Assembly: GCA_002633005.1 (NCBI GenBank)
Contig: NMRA01000298.1
Location: 171,887-235,886 of the forward strand
DNA from: Phoronis australis
Lineage: Eukaryota > Phoronida > Phoronidae
DNA: 64,000 nt
Direction of reading: 5' to 3'
The translations under genes and the position numbers were made by a program. The notes under the pieces were generated by a model. It was not told the origin of the DNA. It saw nothing but the letters and a program-made list of their open reading frames with translations, and ran no database searches. Numbering within the stretch: position 1 is the stretch's first letter; every line of letters starts with the position of its first letter. Shown here piece after piece: positions 1 through 12,439 of this stretch.

Positions 1-460
1 ATTGAAAGCGTAATTTTGCCATCACACTTTCCCCAATAACTTTCGAGCGTAATTTTTCGGTGACACTTTTGCCATTATGAGGCTCTCTTATGATGTTTTG
101 AATTGGTATCAATCTTGCTTAATCGTATTAGCACCACAAAGTGTGTTGCAATTGACACGTGATTTTAATTCTTTTGCCCTCATGTTCTTTTTCGTCATAA
201 CATTTGCACGTCATTAGGTTATGGGATGTCATTGGTGTATATGAACTGACAATCATCATACATGTACAATGCTGTAGAACGAGAACGTACAGATAAAACC
301 ACCCGAGTGTTGCACTGACGTGCAACGCCATTACAGTCTTTTGTGATTTTAGGTAGCCGTCAAAACATTCAAAATGCAAAAATATATAGACGGCATTCTT
401 CGCAAACCATTTTTGGAATTGTATTGATATTTGCTTTTCCGGTTTGATTAGCGCCTTCCT
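1..460. repeat. Intron segment paralogous to 49375-49790
   Basis: This stretch aligns closely to the intron between exons B and C of domain 2 in the right gene. Shared words include GTAATTTT, GCCATTATGAGGCTCTCTT (one mismatch) and AATCTTGCTTA. The match places the missing left exon C just outside the window. The alignment ends where a CTCACGC repeat begins. Nothing here looks coding. Confidence 0.75.
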
Positions 461-499
461 CACGCTTCCCTCACGCTTACCTCACGCTTTCCTCACGCC
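455..499. repeat. CTCACGC-type tandem repeat
   Basis: Four copies of an 11 bp unit close to CCTCACGCTTN stand head to tail. They mark the point where homology to the right gene's intron stops. A longer, looser cluster of the same word occurs at 5715-5895. Confidence 0.7.
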
Positions 500-3400
500 T
501 TTGGTGCATTTAGCTGTGGTAACATACGGTACCATGATGGTGCACCGGACTAATAAAAATATCATTTAGACCTGCATGTACAGGGGACGTTGTTCGTGTA
601 GCTGTCGAGTAATCCGTTGTTTCGGCATTTTATACAACTTAGTTACGACAAACTCCGCATTTTCTCGCATTCGTCATACAAACGAACTCCTTTAACTCGC
701 GTGGCGTTACATTTATGTTGTCCAATTTACCACTGTGAATCCTGTCCCATCAACGACTTACCGTGGTTAGTAAAGATTTAGACCATTTTAATGGCCAAAG
801 GTAAAGAATAACAAACGCAACCCTCTACACTCTTTCACAGCTTAAACGGCTGCAGTCTTGACGAAACCCATTACTGCTGGATATTTATTTCGCCCTAAAA
901 ATAGCCTACCCATGTTGCTTGCGCACTCATGTAATCGGTCTCCGTGGATTCTTGCACCGAACTCAATGGAACAGAAAATTTCAGTTAGGTTGCGTGACGA
1001 CACGTAGCATCACGATGTCCTTCTGCGAGTGCATAATAAGTCCCAACCCCTAGTGCGGGTTTACATGTATTTGTAGCCCCATCCCAGTATTTCGTGCTCA
1101 TGTAGTCTACCTGTCTGACTCGTCAAATGGTCGTGTTCACTTTTACCGCATGGCGGAATTCGGTATAAATGCGCGTAGAATTCACGTGCTATGCTGTGGT
1201 TTATCGTGAAGACAATTGAATACTTCCTTTACACACGTGTGTCAACATTGATGTACCTTTATTTGAAAAGCAAATACATACAAGTGAGAAGTTGAGTACG
1301 GCGTTGTTTCATAAAGTGACATAAGATTTGAGAAAGGTATTTGGCTTTTCGACCCACTTAAGGATTTCGGAAAAATAGTCGAAACTCACCTGAGCAAAAT
1401 TCTATGAGAAAATACTTGTCACTCTTAGTTGCTGAGAAAGTTTTTGTAAATTAGTTTTCGACTGTGATGCGCTCATAATAAGTTGACTAAAATTGTATAC
1501 ATCAATAGTGAAATGGGAGCGTAAAACCGTCAAGTGTGTCCTTTATGAAACGTACCCAGGAACCGCGTGCATGTGTCAACAGAAAAAAAATTGTAGAGTA
1601 GGACTATTGTGGAATGCCACACAACTGGTTGCATGTCACTGACTTCTGCCTTTCGTTGTATACATTGACAAGTGATTACTTAAACATGTTGGTGTTGCTG
1701 CTTGAATAGCCAATATACTGTAACTGGAAACTTGGTCAAGCTGTCCCATCACACGTTCAGTTGTTAATTACGCTGTATTCTATGTTACTGAAGGTTACCT
1801 GATTGGAAAGTGAAATCTAATGAAACCGTCACTGTTATTGAAAAAACACACATCTTTAGTTTATATGATTCTATTCTGTAGACAAATTACTAGTGGTAAA
1901 TCCCCGGGGGGGGGGGGTGAATTACAGTTCAAAAAAGCTAGTTGAAAAGCTGGCTAATAGAAAAGTTCGCGTACAATTTTCATCGTGGTTTATCCAATAA
2001 AAGACAGGCAGTTAGCTATGTGATAAATACGCAGCAAGATTCAGAAGTCATTTCACCTAAAATATCTGATATTTTAATGATATCCGTGAAAAACATAATA
2101 ATTTTGGTGCGTTGTGTATACAGTGCTAAGAGTCATAGAAAATAGACAGGTTTAATATAGCTTACATTAAACCGAAAACCAATAATGATAAGTAACTAAG
2201 AGGGGCAATAGAACACCCACTATAGTAATAAAATTACAAATTGACACACTGGTGGACGACAAAAGGCCGAGTAATCTAAGGATTGATACGTTTAAAACAT
2301 CGAATGCACTTGATAACAAATATTTGATTTGGAATTATAGAGAGTACAACTGAATATGCAATTTTTTTCAAAAAATCAAAATTATCAAGTGATCAGGTAG
2401 CTTTATTATTCATGGACACATACCTAGGCATTACAAACAAACTCCCGGTGCAATAATGGGAGAAACTATAATAAGGTACAGATTAAGAATGATATAACTT
2501 AAACTTTAAATGGTTGGCTCAACAAAGGAAAAAACGAATGAATACGTTATGCATTATATTATACTAAGAGAAAAAAAAACATTTAAAAAGTAAAAAAGAT
2601 CTAAAAATAAAGAAGAAAAATGGCTGGGCAGGCAAAATTATATTGTTTTATGATTGAAGTTTATTAGGAAGCGCAGGGAAACAAGAATCAGGGTTATAGG
2701 TAAGACACATATCTCTCACACGTTTAAATTTTTAAAAATTTAGCGACGGTGAGATGCACAGATTCTGCAGTTTGATATAGAACATTTTTCTGAATAGTTT
2801 TGTAACAGGTGAATTTTTGTGGCTGAGGAGAAGGCACGAATGGAGTGAGTAAATATCTTTTCAATTATGTTTCTGGAATAATTTGACGATTAATTAATAA
2901 GCTCTGGAAGAATGTTGCAGAGGCTCTTGGCTTGAGTGAGGGTATTGGTGATTACGGATTGAGCGGTGGAAATGTTACACAAAATCGGCGTATCTTGAGG
3001 GGACATTTCTTTAACGCTTGGATGAATCAAGATTGATATCATAATGAGAACCTGAGAAATGTGGGATAAGAGCTTATTACAATACTTTTAGAAAAATCTT
3101 TGACAGGGAATATGAAAATGTCGTTTTAGGAAAGAATATTCAGAGACCGAAAAAGGAGTCAGTATGAGATAGGAAGCATGATGAGGTATATTTCGAACAG
3201 CAAGTTTTTGTAATACTTGCAGTCCACGGCAGTTGTGGAAACCGCAGCATGTTACGTACAGCATAAGGTAAGTGTGTTAAAGTGAGAGTTTTATAAATCA
3301 AAAGGAAAACAGGTTGAAACGTTCCCTTTAACTTGTGCAGTAGGCTACACCACATGTTTCATCAGTCCTGTAGACTCGTCCTCGTGCAAAAGTGACGGGA

Positions 3401-3530
3401 AGTATCATTGTTACTATTCTTTCAAATACGGACATTGCCTATTAACAGACACGATGTTGACTAAAAACCTACTAGAAACAGTTCTGTTTACTATTTTTAA
3501 ATCAGATGCATTCAGATACAAATTACTGAC
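500..3530. other. Copy-specific intron DNA, no gene seen
   Basis: The right gene lacks this stretch. It is AT-rich, contains a G run at about 1904-1917 and has no open frame I can tie to a family. It may be the untranslated front or flank of the LINE that follows. Confidence 0.4.
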
Positions 3531-3539
3531 GTACTTTCA

Positions 3540-5560
3540 AAATCTCTGGAAGAATTTGTGAACAAAATGCAGGAACAATTCATAAAGTAAAGTCCAAAAA
3601 CCTAGGAAAGTGGCCAACTAAACTACGAATTGTCACAGCTTCACGAGAAATCTAACCAAAATTGCTAACCTAATGATGGAATTAGATGATCTAAAACAGT
3701 TTACCCGTCTAAACTGTTTACTGGTTACTGGCGTCATGAAAATGTGAAACGACAATACGGACAAGCATGTAATGGATATTGTTCGCAAACTTAACCTACA
3801 TGTATATAACGTCATCACGGAAAAACCTTTACCGCAGTCATCGACTTGCAGACAGAATTGTTGTTAAATTTACTACCTACAATGCTCGTCAAGCATTTTC
3901 TAATAAGATAAAAGAAATAGGCCGCAGCATTTTTGTCAAAGAATACCTCACGAAAGAGCAAAGCGAACTCCTCTTTCAATGTTGACAGATGAAACAGGAA
4001 AGATACAAGCTACCGGCCTACTGCGCAGATGGTTCAATGCAGACGAGAGTCAACCACAAAACCGAGCAGAAATTTGGCGACGTGAATGAACTGATAATCC
4101 CTAGAGAATAATTAACTGAGAGCAACTCATAGTGCCAGTCAAGTAACTTTTCTTTACAAGAACTCCGCGCATCGGTATTTCCACTTCATTGGTATTGCGT
4201 AAGTAATGTACAGTATCAATAACTGACTGGCTCGCACTTTTGTGTGCCTATTTACGTAAACACCTAATCTAATCACTGGATGATTCAACCAATTATGTTT
4301 CCTTTTAAGTTTCCTACTTCATACTACACTAATTTTTCGATGTTAGTTTGTCTTAATAGTATGTATAGAATGTATATTTTCGTTAATCTCAATAGCAGAC
4401 CGCAAGCATTCACTTTTCAATTTGGCATGGCATTGTTGAAGAGCAGCGCAGTTGTGTCATTTCGTCCAACGTGAATGAACCCAATAACATGATAGGTGTC
4501 ATGTCTTTAGATTCAAAAGAGGTGTTAAACGCCTATGGTGGAAACGACAATTACAACATCATTGACATACCTAATTGACAAACTGAGACTGAATGATGAA
4601 GACAGTTTCAACAACGTGCGTATACTATGATACCAGTGGTTTCAAGAAATACCTTAAAGTAAATATGATAAGTTTTGCAAAATAAGTGTCAATATACAGT
4701 CTATCTCTTCCAGGTTTGCAGAATTTCAGGAAATGATTCATGAAGCACACAAGTGTATTGACATCAACTGCCTCCAGGAAACCTGGTTAAGCGATAATGA
4801 TAATCCGAATTTATTTCTACTTTCGGGGTATTATAATTGCATCAATGCCATCTCACGAGTCTTGTTCTCGTCAGAAAGACCTCATCACATATTAAGAAGG
4901 TCACTAGGCTTAACAGTTTTACTTCATGGGAAGGACTAATAGCGCATGTAAGAACGCCTGAGAATAAAACATTGACTATGGTTGATGTTTACTGACCACC
5001 CACAAATGAATTCAGACACGAAAATCTATTCCTCAATGAATATACGTACCCTTGAAGAAACCAATCTGTCTTCATACACAAAGAAATAATTATGTGGGGG
5101 ACTTCAACTTCGACTTTAAAAGCTTAAACCCCAATATGAAACTTTATGAATTTTTTGATGCAATGATAGCCAGTCTCAGGCCGGAATTCTATTCTGACCA
5201 TTGCCTAACCTTCATTATAATTGACACCAAAACAAACCATAAACCTCGAGTACCCAGGCACTTACATTGAAACACATACTTCATTGAATGAACGGTCAAT
5301 AGATGACCTCAAATAACAATTAATAAATGACTAACTCATACTGAATGAGGGTAACGAAGTTACATATATTACAACATTTTCTCTCAAGCTGGAACTGAAA
5401 CAATGAACAAACACTTGCCCTCAAAACCAAAAAATAAAATCAACAAACATCGGAATAAACTAACGGATGACAAGTGGCATTCTGTTATTGATATTTAAAG
5501 ACAAAGTGTATAGACAACGTATCTCCACACCTAAAGCGGGTTCTCAAGTTCAGTCAGAAA
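3540..5560 (+). mobile_element. Decayed non-LTR retrotransposon (LINE) with ORF1 and endonuclease remnants
   Basis: Broken frames on the plus strand follow LINE order. Near 3545-3700 is coiled-coil-like text with LDDLKQFTRLNCLLVTGV. At 3840-3985 SHRLADRIVVKF, IKEIGRSIFVKEYLTKEQ match the C-terminal part of L1-type ORF1 proteins. At 4733-4850 INCLQETWLSD and at about 5095-5215 GDFNFDF and YSDHCLTF match the apurinic endonuclease of ORF2, with an internal deletion. At 5467 the text FKDKVYRQRIS resembles the segment before the reverse transcriptase, which is missing. Stops and frameshifts show it is inactive. It sits in the left gene only. Confidence 0.8.
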
Positions 5561-5714
5561 TCTACACAAAACAATATAGTTGTTTACTATATGACTCTAG
5601 CACTGAGAAAAAAATCTTCTTGAAATGCGATACAGCACTTTGTTCAAGTTGCGCTAAACAAGTGAGAATAGCAATTACGATTGTGCCGACTATAGAGAAG
5701 GCAGAAAAACTCAA

Positions 5715-5895
5715 GCATGGCTCACGCTTAACTCACACCTGGCTCACAGTCTGCTCGCGCTTCGTTCACGCCCAACTCATGGTAAGCTCTGGGCACAGTC
5801 ACGCTTAAGCTCACGCCAGTTGTCACGGTCGACTCAGGCCTCACTCTCCGATCCGTCTCCGGTCTGAGTCACGTCTAGCCAAGCGTGAGCTAGAC
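5715..5895. repeat. CTCACGC-rich degenerate repeat
   Basis: The words CTCACGC, CTCACAC, TTCACGC and AGTCACGC recur about every 10-15 bases. The composition is more GC-rich than the surroundings. It follows the LINE remnant and echoes the clean tandem array at 455-499. Confidence 0.55.
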
Positions 5896-5965
5896 TGGAG
5901 AAAGTCTAATAATTCAGTGGCTGTACTGTAGTATGTATCAGTAGAAAGCCTTCGTTTACACAAAC

Positions 5966-6300
5966 TGAGTTAAAGACCCCGCTAGATTTCTTGTGAGCGA
6001 GCTTGATACTGGTCCGTCCGTAGTTTCCGTTCTTCTGGTGTGCTACATTCATACCTCTCTTCCCGTTGTCACATGTATTTCACTGTTTAGTTCGCTCTGT
6101 ATATGTTCATTCCACTCACTGGCTTACAATGTGTCATGAAGTCACGATATATAGCTTCTGTTTTTATTCGCCTGTTTGTTATGTCTCTCGGTCTTTGTAC
6201 ATGTACCTCTGCACCAGAAGAAATGAGACTGTTCCAAAATTAGGAACGTACCAGTATCGAGCTCGCTAACAAGAAATCTATTCGTGTCTTTAGCGAAGTT
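5966..6300. mobile_element. Fold-back (MITE-like) element
   Basis: Two inverted arms of about 55 bases enclose some 220 bases. The left arm contains TAGATTTCTTGTGAGCGAGC and TTGATACTGGT, and the right arm reads its reverse complement with few mismatches. No frame inside is recognisable. It lies in the block of insertions special to the left gene. Confidence 0.65.
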
Positions 6301-6582
6301 CATTATATCCATTATATACCTTTGTGGAAAGCACCAACTGGAAGCACCAACATTCGATAGCAATGTGGAATTGTTAAAAACAGTTCACAAAAGTAATTAA
6401 ATATCACGTACTCTCACAGGTTTCCCTAAAATCTGTTTGTACTATCTGAGATATGATGTTCTAGAGTTACCCGTAATATTTGCGTTTTCTTAGGATTACT
6501 CCGGACCTGAACAGTGCCCTATTATAAGTGATTAAACCTACACAGTATAGCAACTGTTTCAACATTAAACGACTGTACTTAC

Positions 6583-6784
6583 TTCCGCCGGTGCCGTCAT
6601 AGGTAAGATCAACAACATTCGTGTCCATGTGAGCGTAAATACCGTCTATGGCACCAGGGCTTGAACAGTCGTGACCGTCAAACCGCACCGTGTAGCGTAG
6701 TGCGCCTTCTGGGTAAATGCAGATGTTGGCTAGGAACAGAACTCGTATGGCGGTGTCCGTTGCTCTTTTGTAGTAATAGAACGT
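6583..6784 (-). CDS. Left gene, CTHRC1-like domain 2, exon B
   Basis: A 202 bp exon, phases 0 to 1, with donor GTAAGT. It reads TFYYYKRATDTAIRVLFLAN, then GALRYTVRFDGHDCSSPGAI. The beta core and CSSPG turn of the family are kept, but the Cys-Cys pair before R-W/Y is absent. The exon is open and has the same length as 50685-50484. The last base before the donor is A here and G in the right copy, which weakens the donor slightly. This is the last exon of the left gene inside the window. Confidence 0.87.
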
Positions 6785-6799
6785 CTGAAATTAATAGGT

Positions 6800-9340
6800 T
6801 ATCGGCGTTCTCAAAGGAAAATGCGACCCGATTTAAATATTATTAGAACCGCCTTGATCTGTCTATATCCGAATCACCTCGTGGACAGACGATCTCACCT
6901 CGCCGAAAGATATCGCGTTAACCTGTGAAGAAGGTGATTACACGACGCAGCTACGCCAGTGGTTCTTCAGCTGAGTGTGTGCCGCTATGTTGGGGCGCAT
7001 TGTTCCTGTTTGTGCGAAGCATGACGCTGTGAGGATAGCGGGTATATTGTTTTCTTCGATTTCTTCGAGATCCCGAAATGCTTCGGAAGTGGTTCCCGGC
7101 AGTAAAAAATGAAAAGTACACCGTTAATACGAATCACGAAGCCTTGAATTATCTCCGTGTCTCTGGCCGTCAATGTTCCGTTTCAAAATGAGTTGTTCCC
7201 ATCCTAACCTAAATGTAATGTTTATGCAAAACTGAAAAAAAGCTCTGTCTCAGTAGTGTTCGTGAGAACAAATATTTTGAGACTGACATCAACAATAAAG
7301 AGATAACATACTGAGTCACTGGCTTGACTGAGATTCAATAAAACTAATTTCCCACCGTGTGAGCGCATACTGATTCAGTTTTTTCTGACAGAAGGACTTA
7401 GTGAAAATATAACTCCATTTCATGTGCTAAGGTCAGATGTTAGTAGAATTTTTATTTATTTACATAGATGTATATACACTATTCAAATCACTGTTATTGT
7501 ACCACTTTTTCCTGCATGGTTCTGTGGAAAGTGAGCGGTCCCCGACGAGTAAGTAGAATTGTAATTTCGCGGCGATATCACCAAAATATTCACAAGCACA
7601 TTATTCTTTGGTTCCCTAGACTAGTGTTTTTGTGACTGGAAGTTTAGTTTACGACTTTCGTAGCCGACTAACCCGGCTGTTTGATGTTCGGGTTCCGAAC
7701 TGCTGGGTTATAGCGAGCGTTTTGTGTTTAGAACTGAAAAAATCGCAAGTCTAAAAATACAACACACGTCTATGCTCTACTGTCTGTATTTGACGGAAGA
7801 ATAAGTCGAATTCATCATCAATCAGACCTTGGTAAATTGGCCTGCAAAACTAGGCAATGGTGTGTTAAAATTTTTTTATCAGTTCGTAAGAGCGAAATAC
7901 ATGTAACAACTCATTTGCTTAAGAACCCAATGTATTTGCGAGATTATTACATCGGCTATTAATGATTTATTGGTGTAAAACAATGAATTCAAACTATACG
8001 CTGACACCAATAAACGTCTTGCGAACTGTTGAGCAGACTGTGTTACAACATGTGACGTCATAGGTCAGCAACTCGTCCGCCGTCGTCCTTTAGCGATACA
8101 GTTTAAAGTGTTTAGTATTGACAAAGGTGTCCCATCAACGATTTCTAGTGAGGGAAATGAGCCATATATTGTATACATGTAAAAGTTTTGTGCAAAAGAA
8201 TGGATCGTGATACACGTAGAACCGATAGTAGCCTGTTTCTAAGTCAGCAGTCCTGTCGACTTTATATTACACAGTTTGACAAGAATTTTCAATCACCTGA
8301 CTTTACAAAAATAACTTCACTCTTCTTGTTTATTTAATCTTTTACCGTGGTTACTTTAGAGAATATTTCAGAAGAAATGACCTCTGTGTATAGGATGATG
8401 TGTCTCACTCATCAGAACACTTTTCTTCCTCTGAGATGACTTTTTGAACAGGCCATCCCTTTTGGATCTCGAAATGGTAGCAACAATGTCTTTCTTGTTA
8501 TTAGAGAATGTGTCCATTGGTTTGAGTGGTGCTTGTTGCTTTTGAAAAATACGCTGGATCAATGCCCTCGATTGTAGTAAACAAGTATTGGTTATGGGCG
8601 TTATTTGGGGATCACGTAGAATATTGAAATATACGTTTGTAGGACCTTATCGACAAGTCCGTGTATTGAACCCAATATCAGCAAAACCCTTGTCTTTAAC
8701 TCAATGAAAGTGTACATTTTTGAAAGAAGAAAGGTTTCGACATTTAATCAATCTGTCGCTAGTTGGGTTACTGGACTGTATCTTTTTATTAAAATCGAGC
8801 GCAAATGAAAGGTATATTCATAGCAGAACAAGGTTAAATGCGAAATCTGAAAAACTCTGAAGCTTTCTTAACATACTTTCAGTTTCACGAAATGCAATTT
8901 TCAATCTTTTCACAAAGGTAATTAAAGTCATATTTTGATACCCCTCATTCAAAGGTGAAACAATTCAAAAAATTCTAACTGGATGTTGGAGAATGCTGCA
9001 CGAACGATATCATCTTTACGTTACCTATGAATCCAGTCAGCAATATCTGAGATATGATGTTCCTAAGTTATCAAAATCTGGACATCTCCCTAGGGTTCTA
9101 TAAAGCCTGAACTCCACTTCATTAAGGCATGCCTGATGACACAGGGCTGTTCACAATATGATGAAGTATTCAACGACTGTTGTTAGCTAAGGACATGGGC
9201 AGCGCACCATAGGGTGCTGGAGGGTTATAGCCCCACTTTTTCAGTGCTGCGTCGTCCGTGGTCTATGGCAGATGCACAACAGGGTGGCTGGAGGGGCTTT
9301 AACTCCCCAGTTAATTCAGTGCGGCGCCCATGAATGAGTA
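6800..9340. other. Left gene intron, domain 2 A to B
   Basis: The ends of this intron align to 50690-51655 in the right gene (for example around 8120-8170 with 50745-50790, and 8340-8480 with 50940-51070). The left intron is longer because of a copy-specific stretch at about 6840-8090. No coding sequence seen. Confidence 0.55.
9190..9325. repeat. Two-copy tandem repeat inserted beside a donor site
   Basis: Two related units of about 65 bases, each with AGGGTG(G)CTGGAGGG and TTCAGTGC(T/G)GCG, interrupt the alignment with the right gene about 20 bases downstream of the donor at 9345. The right copy reads straight through. Confidence 0.55.
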
Positions 9341-9345
9341 CTTAC

Positions 9346-9428
9346 GTAAATATGACCATTGTCATCCCCCCTTACACCAGTCCACGTGAACTGCTTGATG
9401 TTTAATCGTGATAACTTCGGACAGGTTC
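9346..9428 (-). CDS. Left gene, CTHRC1-like domain 2, exon A
   Basis: An 83 bp exon, phases 1 to 0, with acceptor CCTTCAAG and donor GTAAGT. It encodes TCPKLSRLNIKQFTWTG, then GDDNGHIY. Length and most residues match 51743-51661. The short acceptor pyrimidine tract is weaker than in the right copy (CTTCAAG against CTTCCAG) but keeps AG. A 135 bp copy-specific insertion lies about 20 bases beyond the donor. Confidence 0.83.
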
Positions 9429-9843
9429 CTTGAAGGAAAAATACATGTATTACGCACAGTTTAAACATACGGAAAAGTAGGCTATAAATAAGAAACGGCA
9501 TACCATTATCTTGAACTGTTCACTGACGAAGGCAGTTACCAATCCCGATGGTCTTAAATACAATTTGTTTTCCTTAAAAAGTAAACTAGCAACAAAACTG
9601 CATAAAAAGTTTTCCCTCCAAACCAGAACCCAACCTTGTCCTTGTTTTGGAGTTTGGTCTTAGAAAGCATTCATGTGAGCCCTGTATGACAGACTGAGGG
9701 GAGAGTTGACAGTCAAGGAACAGGCGGTGTCGGAGGTTTGAACAAGAACTCCTCAAATAAGAAAACCAAAACAATGTGGATTTCACAGTTTCAAGGCTAG
9801 GTTGGACTTGGCAATAAAGCCGTGCTTCATCGAACAAAGTGAC

Positions 9844-10031
9844 NNNNNNNNNNNNNNNNNNNNNNNNNNNNNNNNNNNNNNNNNNNNNNNNNNNNNNNNN
9901 NNNNNNNNNNNNNNNNNNNNNNNNNNNNNNNNNNNNNNNNNNNNNNNNNNNNNNNNNNNNNNNNNNNNNNNNNNNNNNNNNNNNNNNNNNNNNNNNNNNN
10001 NNNNNNNNNNNNNNNNNNNNNNNNNNNNNNN
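9844..10031. other. Assembly gap, 188 N
   Basis: A run of N lies in the intron between FN2 and domain 2 of the left gene. The right copy's matching segment is about 52080-52590, so the true content is probably intron. Confidence 0.95.
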
Positions 10032-11163
10032 CATTGTAGCTCCAATCGCATAGAACAACACTTTTGATAGTACAGTAAAAAATCTTGACTTGGCTAAACA
10101 ACTGGTATATAAAATAGGTACAACTAAATTTATTAAAACAATTCGTTGTTAACTACGTTACTGTTGGTAGTCACCAGGTGGTGCTCTTACAGACAAAACC
10201 AAAGGCATTCACATATACCCGGGGGTCCTTCCGTAGAGGGTCGAATAGCCCCAAGAAAGTCTAATTTTTCACACCAAGATCTCCAGGAAACGGTGACATT
10301 TGTCGGATTTTACTGACTAATGGTCGATGTTTAATCTTGGATTCCTCAAAAGGTGCAAATGTTTTGCAAATCAGCTCTCAAACGTGCACGCATTTGCACG
10401 TTATGCGTAATATGGATATAATACTTATACGTTTCTCCCTCTAAATTGGCAAGTCAACAAAAGTGGCAGCCACAGTTCTGTTTCTTCAAAACAATTGATT
10501 ACCCCCAGGTTCAGATTGTGTAGTGTTGCTGACCTTCCCCAATTTGCTCGATGCTAGACATGTGTTACTCCCAGGTTCCAACATGTAATTGTGTTTCAAA
10601 ATCATTGAATTTTTAGTTTAGATAAATAATATTTTTTACTATGAAGAAGCAAAAACAGAACAACCTGTACTCACAGAAATAGACAACTGAGACAGAATCA
10701 TTGATTCTTATACATGCAGGTACTATCCAGTTTTTTAAAGATTTTAAAATATTTTTTCAGGATTCCATCCGGAATGATCAACCGTAGCAATGAAATCTTT
10801 GTAGACCTAACCAGAGACATGTTTACTCAAATTGTCAAAACAGAAGCAAAAGCTAACCTCCTTCAACATAGATACAGGACCTCAATCACCCTAGTTGTTT
10901 TAAAATTTGCAAATAATGACATGGTAGCATGCCACACGGGCTTGAGTCATACATTTTTTCAGGTTTAGAGTGTCTTTGGGGATGCTGCTTTCCATCGTTC
11001 ATAAGTGTATAAATCCATACACGTTGTTTAAGGATCTGTTGGGTGCCTCATGCACGGTTTCAGAGTAGGAGTGATCTTAGCCTTATCTTTGCTAGAGGTA
11101 ATTAAATCAACATTTCTGAATGAAATACAGTGTAAACAACTTTCGTAATTCACGATTTCTCAC

Positions 11164-11331
11164 CTGGACAATTTCCCCATCGTCGGTCGTTGTCATAATC
11201 AGAGGTGGTTGAACACCACGGTTGGTTATGGTTCATCATAATACAATCACTGTACGTCACGGCCTTGTAAACGAACGGAAACGTGCACGATGATCCACCA
11301 GCATTACCGCCGTAAGTTGGCAGGTTAATTT
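11164..11331 (-). CDS. Left gene, fibronectin type II domain exon
   Basis: A 168 bp exon, phases 1 to 1, with acceptor TTCGCAG and donor GTGAGA. It holds one full FN2 domain: GGNAGGSSCTFPFVYK, then DCIMMN, PWCSTTSDYD and RWGNCP. The four cysteines and the aromatic residues are in canonical positions. FN2 modules bind collagen or gelatin in matrix metalloproteinases and fibronectin. That would suit a protein with CTHRC1 modules, but is inference here. It differs from the right copy at about seven residues. Confidence 0.92.
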
Positions 11332-12439
11332 CTGCGAATTAAATGTCTTAGAAATGTAGTAAAGTAGATCCCGTGGGCGATTCAGTAATTTTGTATCACG
11401 TGTCATACTAGTGAAATTTGTTGAGCTAAACAGACAATTATGAGTGTTAAGCTTGGTCCATCAATTTTGCCGAATACAGTTTAGTTGATGGCATGTAATA
11501 AAATGAATTTGTAATCGATCAGTTAATAAAATGGTCAAGTATGGTGCCTGTGATGTGTCCTTAATCTCGAGTGGTTGTTGAACCGCGCTTCGCGGTCCAC
11601 TGACCGATTGTTTCATTCAGAGCTAGCACATGTGTAAAATGATTCCAACTTGATCAAATAAGAAGTGATTTCTGGTCTTCGAAACAACTGTCAGTTTGTT
11701 TGTTTTTTGAGATTATTTTTGGTGCACGAAGTGAAAAGCCACAACATTCGAAATTTATAACCTAACTTTTAGCAATAACGATCTGATTATTCTAACAAAT
11801 CTCTGAAATCATCGGTTCCAGTTGGAAGAACTTGACAACTTGACACAAATTTCATAACGGAATATGGTCTACATTAAAACACGTTTTTGATGAAACTGAG
11901 ATTTACAAAGCCTTAAAACTTTAATTACCAACATCTACTTAATAGGCTCTATCATTTTTGTCACTCTCCAGAGGTGTCGAAATTTTTAAAACACCTCACG
12001 ATTTTTTAAAATTACAAATTATAGCTGTATTTGGCCCTATGTACAGTGGCTGACTAATAACAAAAAATGAATTAATCCATTTATTTCCATACAGTCTCCA
12101 TGTACCGTACCTTAATAGAATTCGATTTCTCTTGCAAACAAGAATATCGATTGGGTTAGGCCAAATCCAGAATGAAACATCTAGGCATTGATAGTGACTT
12201 GGCATGGCCATCCAATTGACAATAATTTGAGATAGGGAGAGTCCAAAACGTTTTTTTAAGAATTCAATCTTCACAGCAAAACAGTGCAATACGCCACCTT
12301 AAATGCACGTTGGGGTGACGAACCTCCCTTGGCCTTCAGTTGAGTTACACAATATACGTAACAAAAGTGTTAAAACGCCTCTCAGTATCCAAAAATAGTA
12401 CTCATAGCCAAGGTTTATAGTCGGTGGGCCAGATCTCAT

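Noticed and set aside
1904-1917. G homopolymer as a regulatory G-quadruplex
   Set aside because: An isolated homopolymer without spaced G tracts. Probably slippage or an assembly effect.
9586-10101. Long open frame across the N gap
   Set aside because: The frame exists only because N does not give stops. The flanks are intron aligned to the right gene.
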